From the NCBI GenBank assembly GCA_964023205.1, contig OZ026847.1, positions 7,252,819 to 7,316,818 of the forward strand: a stretch of DNA of 64,000 nt. The letters run 5' to 3'. The notes beneath the pieces are model-generated. The model saw only the letters and a list, made by a program, of their open reading frames with translations, did no database searches and was not told the DNA's origin. This document shows positions 27,001 through 42,000 of this stretch, piece after piece. The stretch's first letter is position 1. The number at the start of each line of letters is the position of its first letter. The position numbers were made by a program, and so were the translations under genes. The stretch is from Lutraria lutraria. Lineage: Eukaryota; Mollusca; Bivalvia; Venerida; Mactridae.

Positions 27001-30000
27001 GTACTTTGGTCATTAGATGAATATTATTACTATGCTGCATGTATATTTCTGATATCATGTGTCTCTATGGGAGTATCATTATATAAAACAAAAAGGGTGA
27101 GTTTAATATACATAGTTCTAGTTGCCGGTATCCTCTGTCTTGTATACAATGTGTCCATCCACAGACACTTGTTTGGTCAGAATTGAACCCCACCCACAAT
27201 GGTTTCTCAATGTATATATCTGAAAAATTTTAATGCTAAAAGAAGAAACAAATCATATTTCATTGTTACATTAGTTAGATGATACAGAGTAATCAACTAT
27301 ATGTAGAATCAATTTTCGTTTATGCATTTATAATGTTAATTGAACATTGACTTTCTGGTTCATTCTTACAGATTGATCACTCATTGCGAAATACATTTTG
27401 GAGACACAATTTGCGTAGATGGTAAATTCTGATTTGAATTAATTTCAGCAAATGATAACATTACATGACATGGTCAGTACTGGAGCATCGAGTATGAATG
27501 TAGCCAGGAAAGATGGTAGCTATGATAATGTATGTGTAACAGATCTTGTACCTGGTGACGTTATAGTGATACCCCCACAAGGCTGTACAATGACATGTGA
27601 TGCTGTACTTATGGCTGGTACATGCATTGTTAATGAAAGTATGCTAACTGGTAAGTATTACATATCTTGACATAACATGTGCCATACATTGTATGTTAAT
27701 TCATAAATTCAATACATTTTATATTAGTGATTCGTATAAAATTTAGCATACTGTTATCACTCATACATAAGATATATGTTTTTATGTTCAAAATCAGGTG
27801 CATTTTATACATAGGTGCAGTGTCTATTCTACGACGCGGGATTCACGCTATTTTTTCAAAGATCATGCATATTTTATACTATATTTTCATTTATTTTCGT
27901 TGGGCTCAATTTTCATGGTTTTTACTAAAATGGCTATTTGGTGGGGACATAAATTTGTGGATTTTGATTTTTGAAAAAAATGCCTTATCTGCATTTTAAT
28001 TCGAGGGGATTTGATTTCGTGTTTGAGCCGACCCACAATATCCACAAAATAAATTCCCAACGAAAATGAATGATTCCACAGTATGATCTACCCAGGTGTT
28101 CACCTAGCTTCTTCCTCTATCTTTAAAGCTTGAAAGTATCACCATATGACCCTGACTGTTGATGCAATGTAAGGCCCTAGTTATAAAAAGTTATTGCTTC
28201 CCAGTTTGATAGATCTTATGTTTTATCAACATCGATACTTTCTAGGTGAAAGCATACCAATCACAAAGACAGCATTACATCAATGTGAAGATGATGAAAT
28301 GTATTCACCAGAACAACATAAACGTCATACATTGTTTTCTGGTACAAAAGTTATACAAACTAGATACTATGGTCAGTACAAAGTATTTGCAGTGGTTGTA
28401 AGAACAGGTAATTCTTCCAATATCATTTTCTAAGAGCATGCACATTTTATACTGAATTTTCATTTATTTTCGTTGAGCTCAATTTTTGTGGTTTTTACTA
28501 AAATGGCCATTTCATGGGGACATTTTGTCAATTAATGATCTCCTATGTTGTTTATGTCATTTTCCGTCAGCTAAGGAGTCAAGTACCCTTTAGCATACAA
28601 ATATAATCACTTATTAAAATCTAGATGTTTGTATCATGTTGTGTCCAGATACAGGTTTCAGATTACGTCTTCATAGTTTTTGTGTCTGTATGTGTGAGTA
28701 TAGTACCGGTATAAAGATGTCTGTGCAGTGTTGTGTCTAGTTTTATAGGTGGTGTTACGTCTGGTAAAAAATTCTTTGTAAAAATTTGTCTTTTTATTCA
28801 TTTTTAATTTTTGTACAAGTATCATATGGACTCTAGCCAAATTTTATTGTTTCACAGGTTTCAACACTGCTAAGGGTGAGCTAGTCAGGGCCATCATATT
28901 CCCAAAGCCTTTAGGATTCAAATTTTACAAAGATGCTATGAAATTCATCATGTTTTTGGGTGTTGTAGCAGTGTTTGGAATGGTTTATAGCGTTATACAG
29001 TACATCAGATTGAAGGTAAAGAAACACATTAATTTCTGTTTGATCAAAGTATTTACTGTAAAGTAACAAACCATAGATGTCAAGATGTAAGGTTATAATT
29101 TGGGTCTTTTTGGCGTGTCCACTCACTAACATCGTCAATCATAGGAAGTTACCACAATGTTAATGATCATTGGATGATGTGTCAAACGCAACACCAATGG
29201 CTGCATCTCCAAGGTCACACTTAAGAGTTCTAAGCCTGTCTGCTGTGCAACTTTGTCATTCATTTGAGGATTTTGAAATAAGTTACAACAAATGTTAAAG
29301 ATCTAGTGTTGGTCTCACTTACAGATTAAAGGTACAAAGTTGGTATTTTATTTTGCGTCTGCTCAGTAACAAGACCCAGGTCCTTACTTTCAAGGTAAAG
29401 GTCTCTCCTAGAGGTTAAACGTAAAAACTGGGGTCTTTTATGTGTCCCCTCAGTTACTTTGTCATAAACGGATGGTTTTGGAAATATTTGGCAGAAATGT
29501 TCATCAACATATGACAATGTCATGTAAGACCCAGCGTAAAAAAGTAAAAAAGTCTCTCAAAAGAAATCAAGTTTGAATCTTTAAGTAACAGCTAATAACA
29601 TTTCTGAAAAACCATTATGCCTCAGATTTTAAACATTCTGTGTCAAAGTTGCGTGGGGAGGTATACGTCACTCCTGTGACAAAGCTCTAGTTGACATTTT
29701 ATCTTTTTTCAGGCATCATTTGAAAGGATATTGTTGCGTGTGTTGGACATTATCACAATTATTGTACCTCCTGCCCTGCCTGCAGCCATGACTGTTGGTA
29801 CAGTTTATGCACAGAACAGATTGAAAAACATGCAGATATACTGTATTAGCCCTCCAAGAATCAACTTCTGTGGTCGATTAAATCTCTTCTGCTTTGACAA
29901 GGTATTGTAAAGCTTAAAGCTACTTTTGTGTGTTCTTTTTGTCTATGTCTTTTGTCTTCTTTTTAAGTATAAAAGTGTAAAGATTGGCCAGGTTTTGATG

Positions 30001-33000
30001 AAACCAAATATATACCTGTTCAAAGACGCTGCTGGCACACATTGTAAAGATTGGCCAGGGACTGAAAGGATATAGAAATGTGAATAAGATGCAAATGTAC
30101 ATTGTCAGTAACAGAAAATTAACAGATATTTCTTTCATTGCAAGGCATTTAATTAATTTGTTTTAACCGTATTATTAGAACTATGTTTCACCCCCCCCCC
30201 CAAGCAGGCCTGTTAGGCTAGCTTTTGTGCAAGTTGGCCACAAAATAATTGAGAATCTTGGTAATGTTAGAAGTTTTAGTCATCTTTTATGTTTTGATGG
30301 CTAGAATGAAGTCCTGTTCTTTCAGGTTTCAGCTGCTGTTCTTGTGAATTTTGAAGTAAATTTTAATTGGACACACGAAATTCAGAAGATTTAGGCTTTA
30401 GTTTCATTCACAGAAGTCATGATCTTTTATTTAATATCTAGAGACAATACATTAGTAAATTCACCCTCCTCAGCATTTATGACACATTATTTTTAAGGGG
30501 GCGGAGGCTCTTGGGTCAAGTGGTTACAGCCTATGACAAGTATTCACTAACCACTCACAGCTGTGAGCTCAAATCCCACTAACTGTCCTGCTACCTTACA
30601 GAAAGTCAGAGTTCCAACCAGATGTTGGTATTGTGTCCTCTTCTGTCATTAAAAGCTGGAAAGGTGATTTTTGATGTGACCTTTAACCCAAGACCTTATT
30701 TTGATATTGCAGACTGGTACATTAACAGAAGATGGATTAGATCTTGGAAAAGTTATTCCTGTTAAAGATAAAAGGTTTGTTCTTTATTACAGTCTTCTTA
30801 CAACGGAGTTGTATTAGATATCTTTATTGTTATTCAGGTTTCTGTTTGCTTGCCTTATAATTGATATTTATGTTCCTGTGTCTTGTACTTTGATTGTATT
30901 TATGCTCCTGTGTTTTGTCCTTTGATTGTATTTATGTTCCTGTGTCTTTGTCCTTTGATTGTATTTATGCTCCTATGTTTAGTCCTTTGATTGTATTTAT
31001 GTTCCTGTGTCTTTGTCCTTTGATTGTATTTATGTTCCTGTGTTTTGTCCTTTGATTGTATTTATGTTCCTTTGTCTTTGTCCTTTGATTGTATTTATGC
31101 TCCTATGTTTTGTCCTTTGATTGTATTTATGTTCCTGTGTCTTTGTCCTTTGATTGTATTTATGTTCCTGTGTTTTGTCCTTTGATTGTATTTATGTTCC
31201 TTTGTCTTTGTCCTTTGATTGTATTTATGTTCCTGTGTCTTTCTTTGTCCTTTGATTGTATTTATACTCCTGTGCTTTGTCCTTTGATTGTATTTATGTT
31301 CCTGTGTCTTTGTCCTTTGATTGTTATTATGCCCCCTTTGAAGAAAAGGGGGATATATTGCTTTGCCCATGTCAGTTGGTCGGTCCGTAACCAAACCTTG
31401 TCCGACCAATAACTAGAGAACGATTAGGCTTAAGCTCTTCATATGTGGTTGGAAGGTTGGTCATCACATGTAGATGACCCCTATTGATTTTGAGGTCAGT
31501 ACGGCAAAGGTCAGTCACAGTGACCTTCAGTACAAAAACCTTGTCCAACAAATGACTAGATATCGATTTGTTCCTCAAAGACATATTCTAGTGGTAATGA
31601 ATGACAAATCTTTGTAATAAACATGGAAATCAAAAAACAACTGAGATGGACTTTAAAATCTCCAGTATAGTATTCAGTTATAATAATGTTTGTATTGTTA
31701 AATTATCATATTTTTCAGATTTCATCCATGTATAACTGACCCTAGCAAGATGGATAGAGATGAATTCTTAGTTGGCATGGCTACTTGTCATTCTTTGACC
31801 ATCATTGATGGAGAAATATCAGGAGATCCCATGGATGTGATCATGTTTAATTCCACAAAATGGGTAAGTGATAATTTTGTTTGTTTACATACATATAATA
31901 TGACAAAAGAAAAGTTGCCTTTTTTAAAATGAATCCAATGTAAAACCAATGCCTGAAAGTCACACGTTTAAGATACAGGAAACATTGCATATTACTGAAA
32001 ACCATGTTTAAGATACAAGAAACATTGCATATTACTGAAAACTACATTTAAGATACAGGAAACATTGCATATTACTGAAAACCATGTTTAAGATACAGTG
32101 TTCCCTCTCGAAACGTCACCTCCTTACAACGGTTCCCTCTCTGCAACGGCGTTTCATTTTCCTCCCCTGCAATTTGCACGTATTTTTACCTCTAAGGAAC
32201 GACAACTCCTTATAACGACAAACGGCAGTCGAAAGTACGTACCGGTACGGCAGATTACCTCTCTCAAACGACATCGGTAAAGTCCGAAATCGCCGAAACC
32301 CATTATGCCATGTGTTGGTTTCCGCTTCGGGCGTTTAAAATTTAACTGTACAGGAACCAGGAATGTGTAATCGCCGTAGGCATATTTTGAGCGTGTTTGT
32401 ATACAAAGACGACTAACTGATTATGGACTAACGGATGGATCTTTGTTTTTTGTTGATGTCGATTGTTTTTCACACATGACGGGTACGTGTTATTTATTTC
32501 AAAGGGTTGCTATTCTTGTGTGACTACACGGGGGACTCTACATAGATGTTCAATTGTTTGTGATAATTTTTATATTGCCCCTTGGCAAAATAAATTTAAA
32601 AACAACTCTTTTTCATTAACATTCATTAAACAATGCAAACTGTTTTGGTGTGAAGTGGACGAGAGTCACATCTCCAAAAGTATAAGTTGTATCGTGCAAT
32701 GTTTGGTTTGATGACATTTGAAGAAAGTCTCTTTAACATTATAGTTTTATACTTCGGAGCAGCAATACGTAACTTTCCTAATTAAATACCTTCCTCTTTT
32801 TTCAGGAATGTAAGAAGCGTTACAAGACTGAGCTAATGGCAGACTACGAGAGTTGACTGATACGAGGATAAAATATATAAAACAAATAAATAATAATTAT
32901 TATTATATGAGTTGAAATTTATCTATTATTAAAATTGTGTTGACTTGCATTACTTTGTTTGTCATGTGTTCTTTTGTTACTTTTTAGTAAAGTTGATAAA

Positions 33001-36000
33001 TCTGCCATGGACAATACACAGGATTTAAAGTCCATTTGTGCACATATATAAACAACATAATCCAACGAAAACTATGAAGTTGATTTGTTTACATTAACAA
33101 TTGAATAAATGAATAAGTACAGTATTTTGTATGAATGAAATTATACACACAACATGTATAATGATTCAGTGCATATGAATAAACATACACAATATGCATT
33201 ATACATGTATAAACACATATATCTATACAGTTCTATACAGATTTCTGTAATGAACTGTTCCCTCTCTACAACAACTCCCTCTCTACAACAACCAATCTGC
33301 CGGTCTCCGCAAAATGTTGTTCAAGAGAGGGAACACTGTACAGGAAACATTGCATATTACTGAAAACCATGTTTAAGATACAGGAAACATTGCATATTAC
33401 TGTAATATATATTGAAAGTTGTTAAAGACATTGAACCAGGAATGCGAGGCATGTGACTTACCGAACAGCAAATCCTCTGATTCCACAGTTGGGGGTATTG
33501 ATAGACTAGCATCTGTTTACATACTCAGTTACTACATGCTTAATATATTAGGCAACTGGAATTTAGTCATAAACGAATTATCATCATAAATCAATAAAAT
33601 ACATGACCTCATTTTTGACTTAGATGACCTTGACCAGACAAGATTAGACTTATTAGGGGCGATAAAATTAGGGGGTCTTTTATATAGGAGCTGTTAATGT
33701 CTTAAGTGTTATCATTTTGGCTGTTAAAGACTTATCATCTATTTAATTAAAGTTCAATGTTGAGAAATTCAATTGCTTTCTTTCAGAGCTTAGAGGAACC
33801 TGGGTCTGACACTAGTAAATTTGATGCAATAATGCCTACAGTTGTTCGTCCTGCGACTAAAGACACTTTTATGCCTGAAGAGGATCTAGGGGAGGTAAGA
33901 TCTTGTTTGTAACAAGTAAAGCTTTGTTATCTCAGGGAGCCATCCTGATTGCAGGATCTCCAAACATTCCATGCTTTTCTGGATACTCCTCTACTTTTTC
34001 CTAGTGGCTTTTACAAAAAGCTCCTAGGGCTGAAAATAAAAATAAGTTTGCTTGGAGTGCTCCCACCCAGAATTTTAGCTCTGGGTAGGTATGTAGAGAT
34101 TTTTTGTTTACTATATAACAATAGTAAAAAAAGAAAAAATGGCAAAAAAAATTTTATTTGCTAGGATTTTCGTTAGTAGGTAGGAGCACACCAAATAAAC
34201 TTATTTTTATTTTTAGCCTAGTATTACTATTTTTTGCTAAAAATAAAAGAAGTATTTTTTTATGAGTTTAGATTGAGATGTTTTAAAATGTTTGTTTTTT
34301 CTCTTGATATATTCTTAAAGAGGATGACCAGAAGTTGTTTAGTTGACATGTTCCTTTGCCAGCTGTGTGGTCTAGTGTCATTGATGCATAACCCAGTCAT
34401 CTCAACCTATTGTTTGATTTCAGGCCACTCATTTTGAAGTTGGGATTGTCAGACAGTTTACATTTTCATCAGCTATGAAAAGAATGAGTGTTATAGCAAG
34501 AACATTGGGTAAAAGTAACATGGATGTATATTGTAAAGGAGCTGTTGAAGTAGTCAGTGCATTGTGTAGACCTGACACAGGTACTAGCTGTTAATTAGTT
34601 CATGCTTACTTTACACTGTGAATTACACATTTTGGTATATTTTGAGCTTTTCTGATCACTCTGTGTCTGTCGTGCAATGTGTGTCGTGAAGTGGCGTCCA
34701 TATTTACTTTGAACAGCATCTCCTCCTAAGTCATTATGCCAATTGCTACCAAACTTTGCTGAAATGTTCCTTGGGTGGTCCCCTTTCAAAGTTGCTTAAA
34801 AAATTAAATTTCATTTAAAACTCTCGTTGCCATGGCAATCAATAGGAAAAACTTTTAAAAATTTCTTGTCAAACCACAATGCCTAAATTAATGCCTGTAG
34901 ACCATATTGCATGTTACAGTACCAGATGATTATATACCTTATTTTATGTTACAGTACTAAATGATATAGACCATGCTTTATGTTACAGTACTAAATGGTA
35001 TGGACCCTATTTTATGTTACAATACTAAATGATAATATAAACCTTGCTATATGTTACAGTACTAAATGATATAGACCCTATTTTATGTTACAGTACTAAA
35101 TTATATAGACCTTGCTTTATGTTACAGTACTAAATGATATGGACCCTATTTTATGTTACCATACTAAATGATATGGACATTGCTCTATGTTACAGTACTA
35201 AATTATATAAACCTTGCTTTATGTTACAGTACCAGATGATATAGACCATGTGCTGCATCAATATAGTGTTCAAGGATTCCGTGTTATTGGCCTTGCCTGT
35301 CGATCTCTTGATCCTAAAGTTACCTGGCATCAAGCTCAGAGATTATCAAGGTTAGCACAAGCATGTTATGCTACTGACAATCTTGCTCATGGTCCGATGT
35401 TCATTAAGTGACTTTCTGGGGTGTCAATATTCTGACTTTATCCGGAATTCCGGATTTATCTGCCCTGAAAGAGCTATGATGTCTGAACAAAATAAAAGTT
35501 ATTTGATGAAAATATCTTTAAAAATGGCAAAGTTAGGGTCAATTTAATCTGCTCTGAACGATTTTCATTAATATAAACAGTGGCCCTTTGAACTAGATAT
35601 GTGTCAAAACAATGTGTGGCACAAATGATCACCATAAGTTGAGAACATAGACCATATTTATGAACAATGTTGCTAGCGTAAAGTTTGCAACTCCATTTCA
35701 CATTTTTTGTATCTTCACCTTACACATTAGATTTCATGTCTTAAGGGGTGCATTTCTGGAATTTATGTTTGTTATGAAATAGATATATAATATATAGTTT
35801 ACATTTTTAATGTTGAGTGTAACATGTATTTTTTTCATGTTTATTTTAATGTTGTTGTTGATTTCTGTTATCATTACTATTGATTTTTATTTGCATAAAT
35901 TTGTTTCAGAGATAAAGTAGAATGTGATATGACGTTTATTGGACTAATTATTATGCAGAACAAATTGAAGAAAGAAACCAAACCTGTGATAAAAACCTTA

Positions 36001-39000
36001 CTGTCAGCCAACATTAGATGCGTTATGATTACAGGTAAAGTTACATGAAGTTAATCACATTTTGCTCAAGATCACTATGTGTCCGTCTTGAAGTTGCATC
36101 CATATGTACTTTAAACAACATCTACTCCTAAGTCACTTTGCCAATTACAACCAAACTTTGTTGGAATTATTTTGTTGGGCGGACCCCTATATAAGTTGTT
36201 CAAAAAATTAGATTTCATTTAAAACTCTGGTCGCCATGGCAACCGATAGAAAAAACTTCAAAAATCTTGTTGGAAACCACAATGTAAATTGTGTGTAACA
36301 TTGTGTAGTGGACCTCTTCAAAGTTAGTTCAAATCATGATCGTAGGGTCAAAATTGGGTCTGCTCCAGGGTTAACTTGATTTGACATACATTGTAGGCTT
36401 CTTATTGGAAACCATAAGTCCTAGAGCTAAGATATTTGGTGTGAAACTTTGTCTAGTAGTCTTCTGCTAAGTGTGTACTTATCATGGCCCTGTGTGAAAA
36501 TTGGTCCCACTCCAGGTGTAATACTTAAAGGCATTTGCTACAGTTTCCATTTTTTTTCATATAGACATGTAGGGAAAATGAAAACTCTGTCATGAATTTT
36601 TTTGCCCTTGAAATGACCTAAAATTAGCCCAAAACGAGTTTGTCAACCTCTATTTTTTCCGCTTAAAATGTTTCAGTTACCATATACTATGATCATGCTA
36701 AGTTAAAAAAAATTCATGAAAGAGTTTTCATTTTTCAATATTTCTGTGTGCAAAACACTGGAAACTGTGGCAAATCATCTTTATGTTAGAAAGTAGGCAG
36801 TTGCTTACGGAGGATAGGAATCTAGTACTGGTTCTTCCAAGGAACAATGGTTAGATGAATTGTCCGTCTCATATGACTCTGACTGTTGAAAAGGTGCATA
36901 AAACTTGATATAAATGAAAAAACAATTAAAGAAATTATTGTATTTTCATTTTTACTGAAATGGCCATTTTGTGGGGACATAAATTCATGGATTTTGATTT
37001 GTGAAAAAAATGCCTTATCTCTGTATTTGAATTCCTGGGGATTTTATTTCGTGGATGAGCTGACACACGAAATCCATGAAATTAAATCCCCAATGAAAGT
37101 TAATGATTCCACAGTATTAAACACATGTACATGTTTGATTAGGTGACATGATCACAACAGCTATAAGTGTGGCCAGGAACTGTGGTATGGTCGGTTCCCG
37201 TGATCATGTAATTACTGTTGAAGCTTGTAAACCAGATAACGATGGTCAAGCTTATATTGAATGGGTGCTGGATGATACAAATATAGATGATAGTCCTGAA
37301 CAATCTGATTATGATAATGAGGTAAGTTTTAATTCAATATTTTGTTATACAAATGTATTAGATTTACTCTAGAAAATATGATGAAGATCGACATATAATT
37401 GACCTGGTGAATCAATGGGGTCAGACTTGCAGGTTTATTTATGATAGTTTAAACCTCATTATATTATAGCACCATCCTAAAAATGCCTGGAGGAAAACAC
37501 TTATTATAACTAACCTGTTATGAATCATATTTGTTTATTTAATCTTTGGTATGTGGTGAAATTTATTGAATATTGATTTACTATTGCATACCTTGATAGA
37601 ACGAGAATTAGGTTGGGATATGAGTGGTATATGACTCCAGCATGTTTGAAGGGTACTCAGTGTTGACCATCTCTTTTTGTTGTCCTTAACATTTCCTCAT
37701 CAGGTAAATGATCTGTATGTATTCATGAGCTTTTTCGGAACATGAGAGCCTAACTTATTACACCCTGGCAAACATTGTTTGTATATTAGTTGTATATCGT
37801 TTGTATCTTGTTTTCTGTAAGTTGAACGTTATTAGCCATAAAAGACTGGTTTAATGAAAATTAAAAGTGCCGATGATATAATTGTCTCAAAAATATCGAG
37901 ACATTCATGTTACAAATAGAAATCTAGATTGAAAGTGTTGGAATGTATGTACTAATCTTATAAATGTGTTGTACTGTGCGCAATGAGTTTACGAAATGAA
38001 ACATTTTGCAATTAGATGGCTAAGGACTTGGGCGTTTGCTGAAAAACAGCTCATTTTTTGTTATCTTTAGTACCAAATCCGTTCATTTGTTTGTGAACAA
38101 TAGCAGAGTAGTTTACAGTGCAACCTCTCCAAAGCAACACCCTTTGGGAGAAGCAAACTTATGTTGTTGTTGAGAGGTTGTTGCTCTGGAGCAGTTGAAT
38201 TAATAAATCATGCAATGGGAAAAAATCATGCTGTTGTTGAAGGGAGGTTGTTGCTCAAGAGAGGGACGCTCTGGAGAGGTTGTACTGTATATGATAAAAT
38301 ATTTGTTTCAATACATGATAGTTAGCAGTAGTTGCTACATTGCAAGTATGTTTTCTGTTGAATTGCTTTTGTTTATGTGAAAAGTTACAAAAATGACAGG
38401 TTGATTATACTTAACCTGTGCAAATATATTCTACACCAGTATTTTGATTTGAAGTCCGAAATTTTCATCTGTATTATTTGAAAATTGACTTTTGAACATA
38501 CGCATCCACACGTCTCACTAAAAGTTTGCCATGCAAGCTGATATGTCAGCCACTGTTGAGTGTATGCATCTTAATGTCATACAATATGTGTACAGCATAA
38601 TAATATGACCTGATATATACCAGTTCCTGTACTTTTTTTTTTTTGTGCAGCATACCCAGTTTTGTATACTAGTATAATTGTACCCAGTTTAGTAAAAAGT
38701 TATGCCTAAGGTTACTTTGAATTATAAGTATTCTTTTTCTCATATAATACTTGAACATTTTTATTTTATAATTCAACACTGTTATATAAGGATTTAAGAT
38801 AGTCCTACATCATGTCTATTCATGATATTTCTGTCATAGTATACATATTAAATGAAAGGCATGGAAGTTAATATTATATTGATATTCTTTACAGATTTTT
38901 TTTTTAAGTTGGAAAGTGTTTATACTTGATGTTGATATATGCATTTTTGACTGCTGATATCAGCTGATGCAACACACATTCCACTCTAGAAACATACTGA

Positions 39001-42000
39001 TGTACTACAGTTGCCCTATTAACACTAATTGTTAATAATAACATACCTAACTAAGTAAGGCAAATTGCAAAATTTGTTTTCCTGATTTTACTCATTTTTT
39101 TAAATATCTGCAATATTTTTTAATGTTTAACTGCCATACTGTTGAAAATTGATTAAAACACTCTACAAGCACATTGTATGATAAAAATCTTAGGTGTTCT
39201 TGTTAGATGTTCTTGGTATTATGTGTTAATGGCATCGCTAGTTAGCTTATGTACCTTTTGTCTTGTATTATGTAAGTTATAACAATAAATTTCAGGAAAC
39301 ACCATTTTTAACATCTTCCTATCAACATAAGGTTAGTTCAGCACAAGTACCGGTATATGCTTGTCTTAGCTTAACAGCAAATTTTAAACTTAATTACTTG
39401 TATGCTTTAATTGTCCTACCTAATAGTACTAAACTGTTCTGTAGAATAAATGTGAACTCTCTACTTGAATACCTTTTATGAAATATTTTCAGAAAGTTTT
39501 TAAGTTTTATTTAATTTAAAAGTAATTAATAGTGAGTTATTTGAAAGTTTGCTGTTAAGATTTTTATTGTAATGTCTCCTTTGCTTTTAATTATTGCCTT
39601 GTTGAGTTCACTGTATTTAGTTTGATCTTTTTTCTGGCTGTATTGTGTTTATTGTTTTTGAAAACACTTCTTTAATGTTTTTTTTTTGTTTTCTGTGCAA
39701 TTTCTCTTCTATAGTGTTAGCTAACCTGAGCACAGAGTGCTCATATTGAGTTATAGTGATCACCCAGTACGTCACCCTGTGTCCTGTGGTGTGTTTCTTC
39801 AACTGTTGTTTCAAATGATATCTTCTCGGAAACCACTGTGCCAATTTCAATCAAACTTCACATCAATAGTCTTTGTACTGTTTTTACCAAGATTTTACTT
39901 ATGATGCTATTTGAGTTAAATTTACCCTGCACAGTGGAGGGGGATCTTTTATGAAGGGAAAACTTTAAAATGTACTCAGCTAAAAGCGCATGTCTTAGAG
40001 CATGGACAGTTAGCGTGTATTAAGGGGAAAAATGAAAATTTTGTTTGCATCGTCTATTGGACAATTACCAAGTTTTTCAAATTATTGCTCAGGAGTCAAA
40101 ATAAGGTCACTAGGTCAAATCCAAGGAAAACCTTGCACTCTAGAGGTCATGGTATTATTTAGATCTTCATCAAACCATGTCAGAATGTATCTCTATGATA
40201 CCTTGGACAATAAAAAATTAGTCCACCAGGTCAAATCAAGTAAAGCGTGATAACATTGTAGAGACAACATTTAGCCACAAAAAGTCATTCATCTTTTGAG
40301 TGATTATAGGGCCATCATGACCCTCTTGTTTAAGACTTGATGAAAATTGTTCAGAATATCTGTCTTGGTGATTTCTAGGTTAGTGTTCAGCGTTGATTTG
40401 AAAGAAGTTGCAAAGATATGAAAGAAGTCAAAGTCTTTACTCAGGTGACAAGTCAACCAGTCAGGGGCCATCCTCACCCTCCTGTTTTATTACCTCAATT
40501 TTTTTTCTCTTTCCAAATGTATCCCTTTTTTTCTATAAAAAATAGTTCAGTTACAATGTGGGTTAGAAAAGCACTTATGAATTGTTTCATTAAAATGCGT
40601 AAATATTTGGCACTTCTTAGACCCATTACTATTCAAATGTGTGAAACATTATTAGTACATATCTGAAAAAATAACCTTGAGCAGTCAAGTGAAGGATGTG
40701 ATGTAATTCTTGCAGATAGTTGTACATGTGCATTGTGTATGCATTTTCATATAAATTCCTTCCATTCCTTCATAGAATCATTCTCAGTTATACATTACTG
40801 TGCATGCAATTTTCTTTTAAAATCCTTCCATTCCTTCAAAAAATTATTCTCAGTTATACATGGCTGTGCGTGCAATTTTCTTATAAATCCTTACATTCCT
40901 TGTAAAATTATTCTCAACGATTCTAGCGAAACATTTAAGAATTGGCCTCTTGAGGTTTACATCAAATTCTCATAAGCATGACATTTTTGTTTTATTATTC
41001 AGTCTACAAGAGACCTTTTTCTAAAAGTTTTCTCAAGTAGCATGATTATGTGTTATTTACTTCCTGGAAATTTTCAGACATGCTGTTACACTATAATAGG
41101 CCTAAAACCACAAAATGTAGTCAGATAATACATTGCACCCTGATGATATGAGACATTAATACACTTGACTGATCACTATAGACTTGAGTTAAGTGTACTA
41201 TCTGTAATAAGCTTTATTGGTCTTATTATACACCCACAAACAATGTTTTGGGGGAGTATACTGTAGTCACCTTGTCCCTGCATGTGTGTGCCTACGTCCT
41301 TCCGGATGTACGGTTGTCCATAGGTGTACTAGGCAGGACTGTTGAATTTATATGTGGCAATGTCTCCCATGCAATATTCATTTCCATACCTCCAAGGTCA
41401 AGGTCACACTTAAAGGTAAAATAGTATATTTTTCGGGATACGGACAATAGCCCCCCCCCCCCCTAACAATATGGTCATGTGGACATTTGCCCCCCCCCCC
41501 CCCAGTAGAAATGTTAGGTAGGACATTTGCTCCCCCCCCCCAATGCTTATTCTTCAAATGGACATTTGCCCCCCAGAAAACATTACATATTACATTGGTT
41601 TTAAAAAATACTGGAAAAATTAACATTAGGGGGCAAATGTCCACTAAGAATTAGCAACTAGGGGGCAAATGTCTGCTTACAAATAAGCACTGGGGGGCAA
41701 ATGTCCACTTAGAAATAAGCACTGGGGGGCAGATGTCCACTTAGAAATAAGCACTGGGGGCAAATGTCCACTTAGAAATAAGCACTGGGGGGCTAATGTC
41801 CACTTAGAAATAAGCACTGAGGGGCAAATGTCCACTTAGAAATAAGCACTGGGGGCAAATGTCCACTTAGAAATAAGCACTGAGGGCAAATGTCCACTTA
41901 GAAATAAGCACAGGGGGGCAGATGTCCACTTAGAAATAAGCACTGGGGGGCAAATGTCCACTTAGAAATAAGCACTGGGGACAAATGTCCACTTAGAAAT

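Noticed and set aside
31089..31412. 107-codon plus-strand and 104-codon minus-strand ORFs
   Set aside because: Both are translations of the alternating minisatellite.
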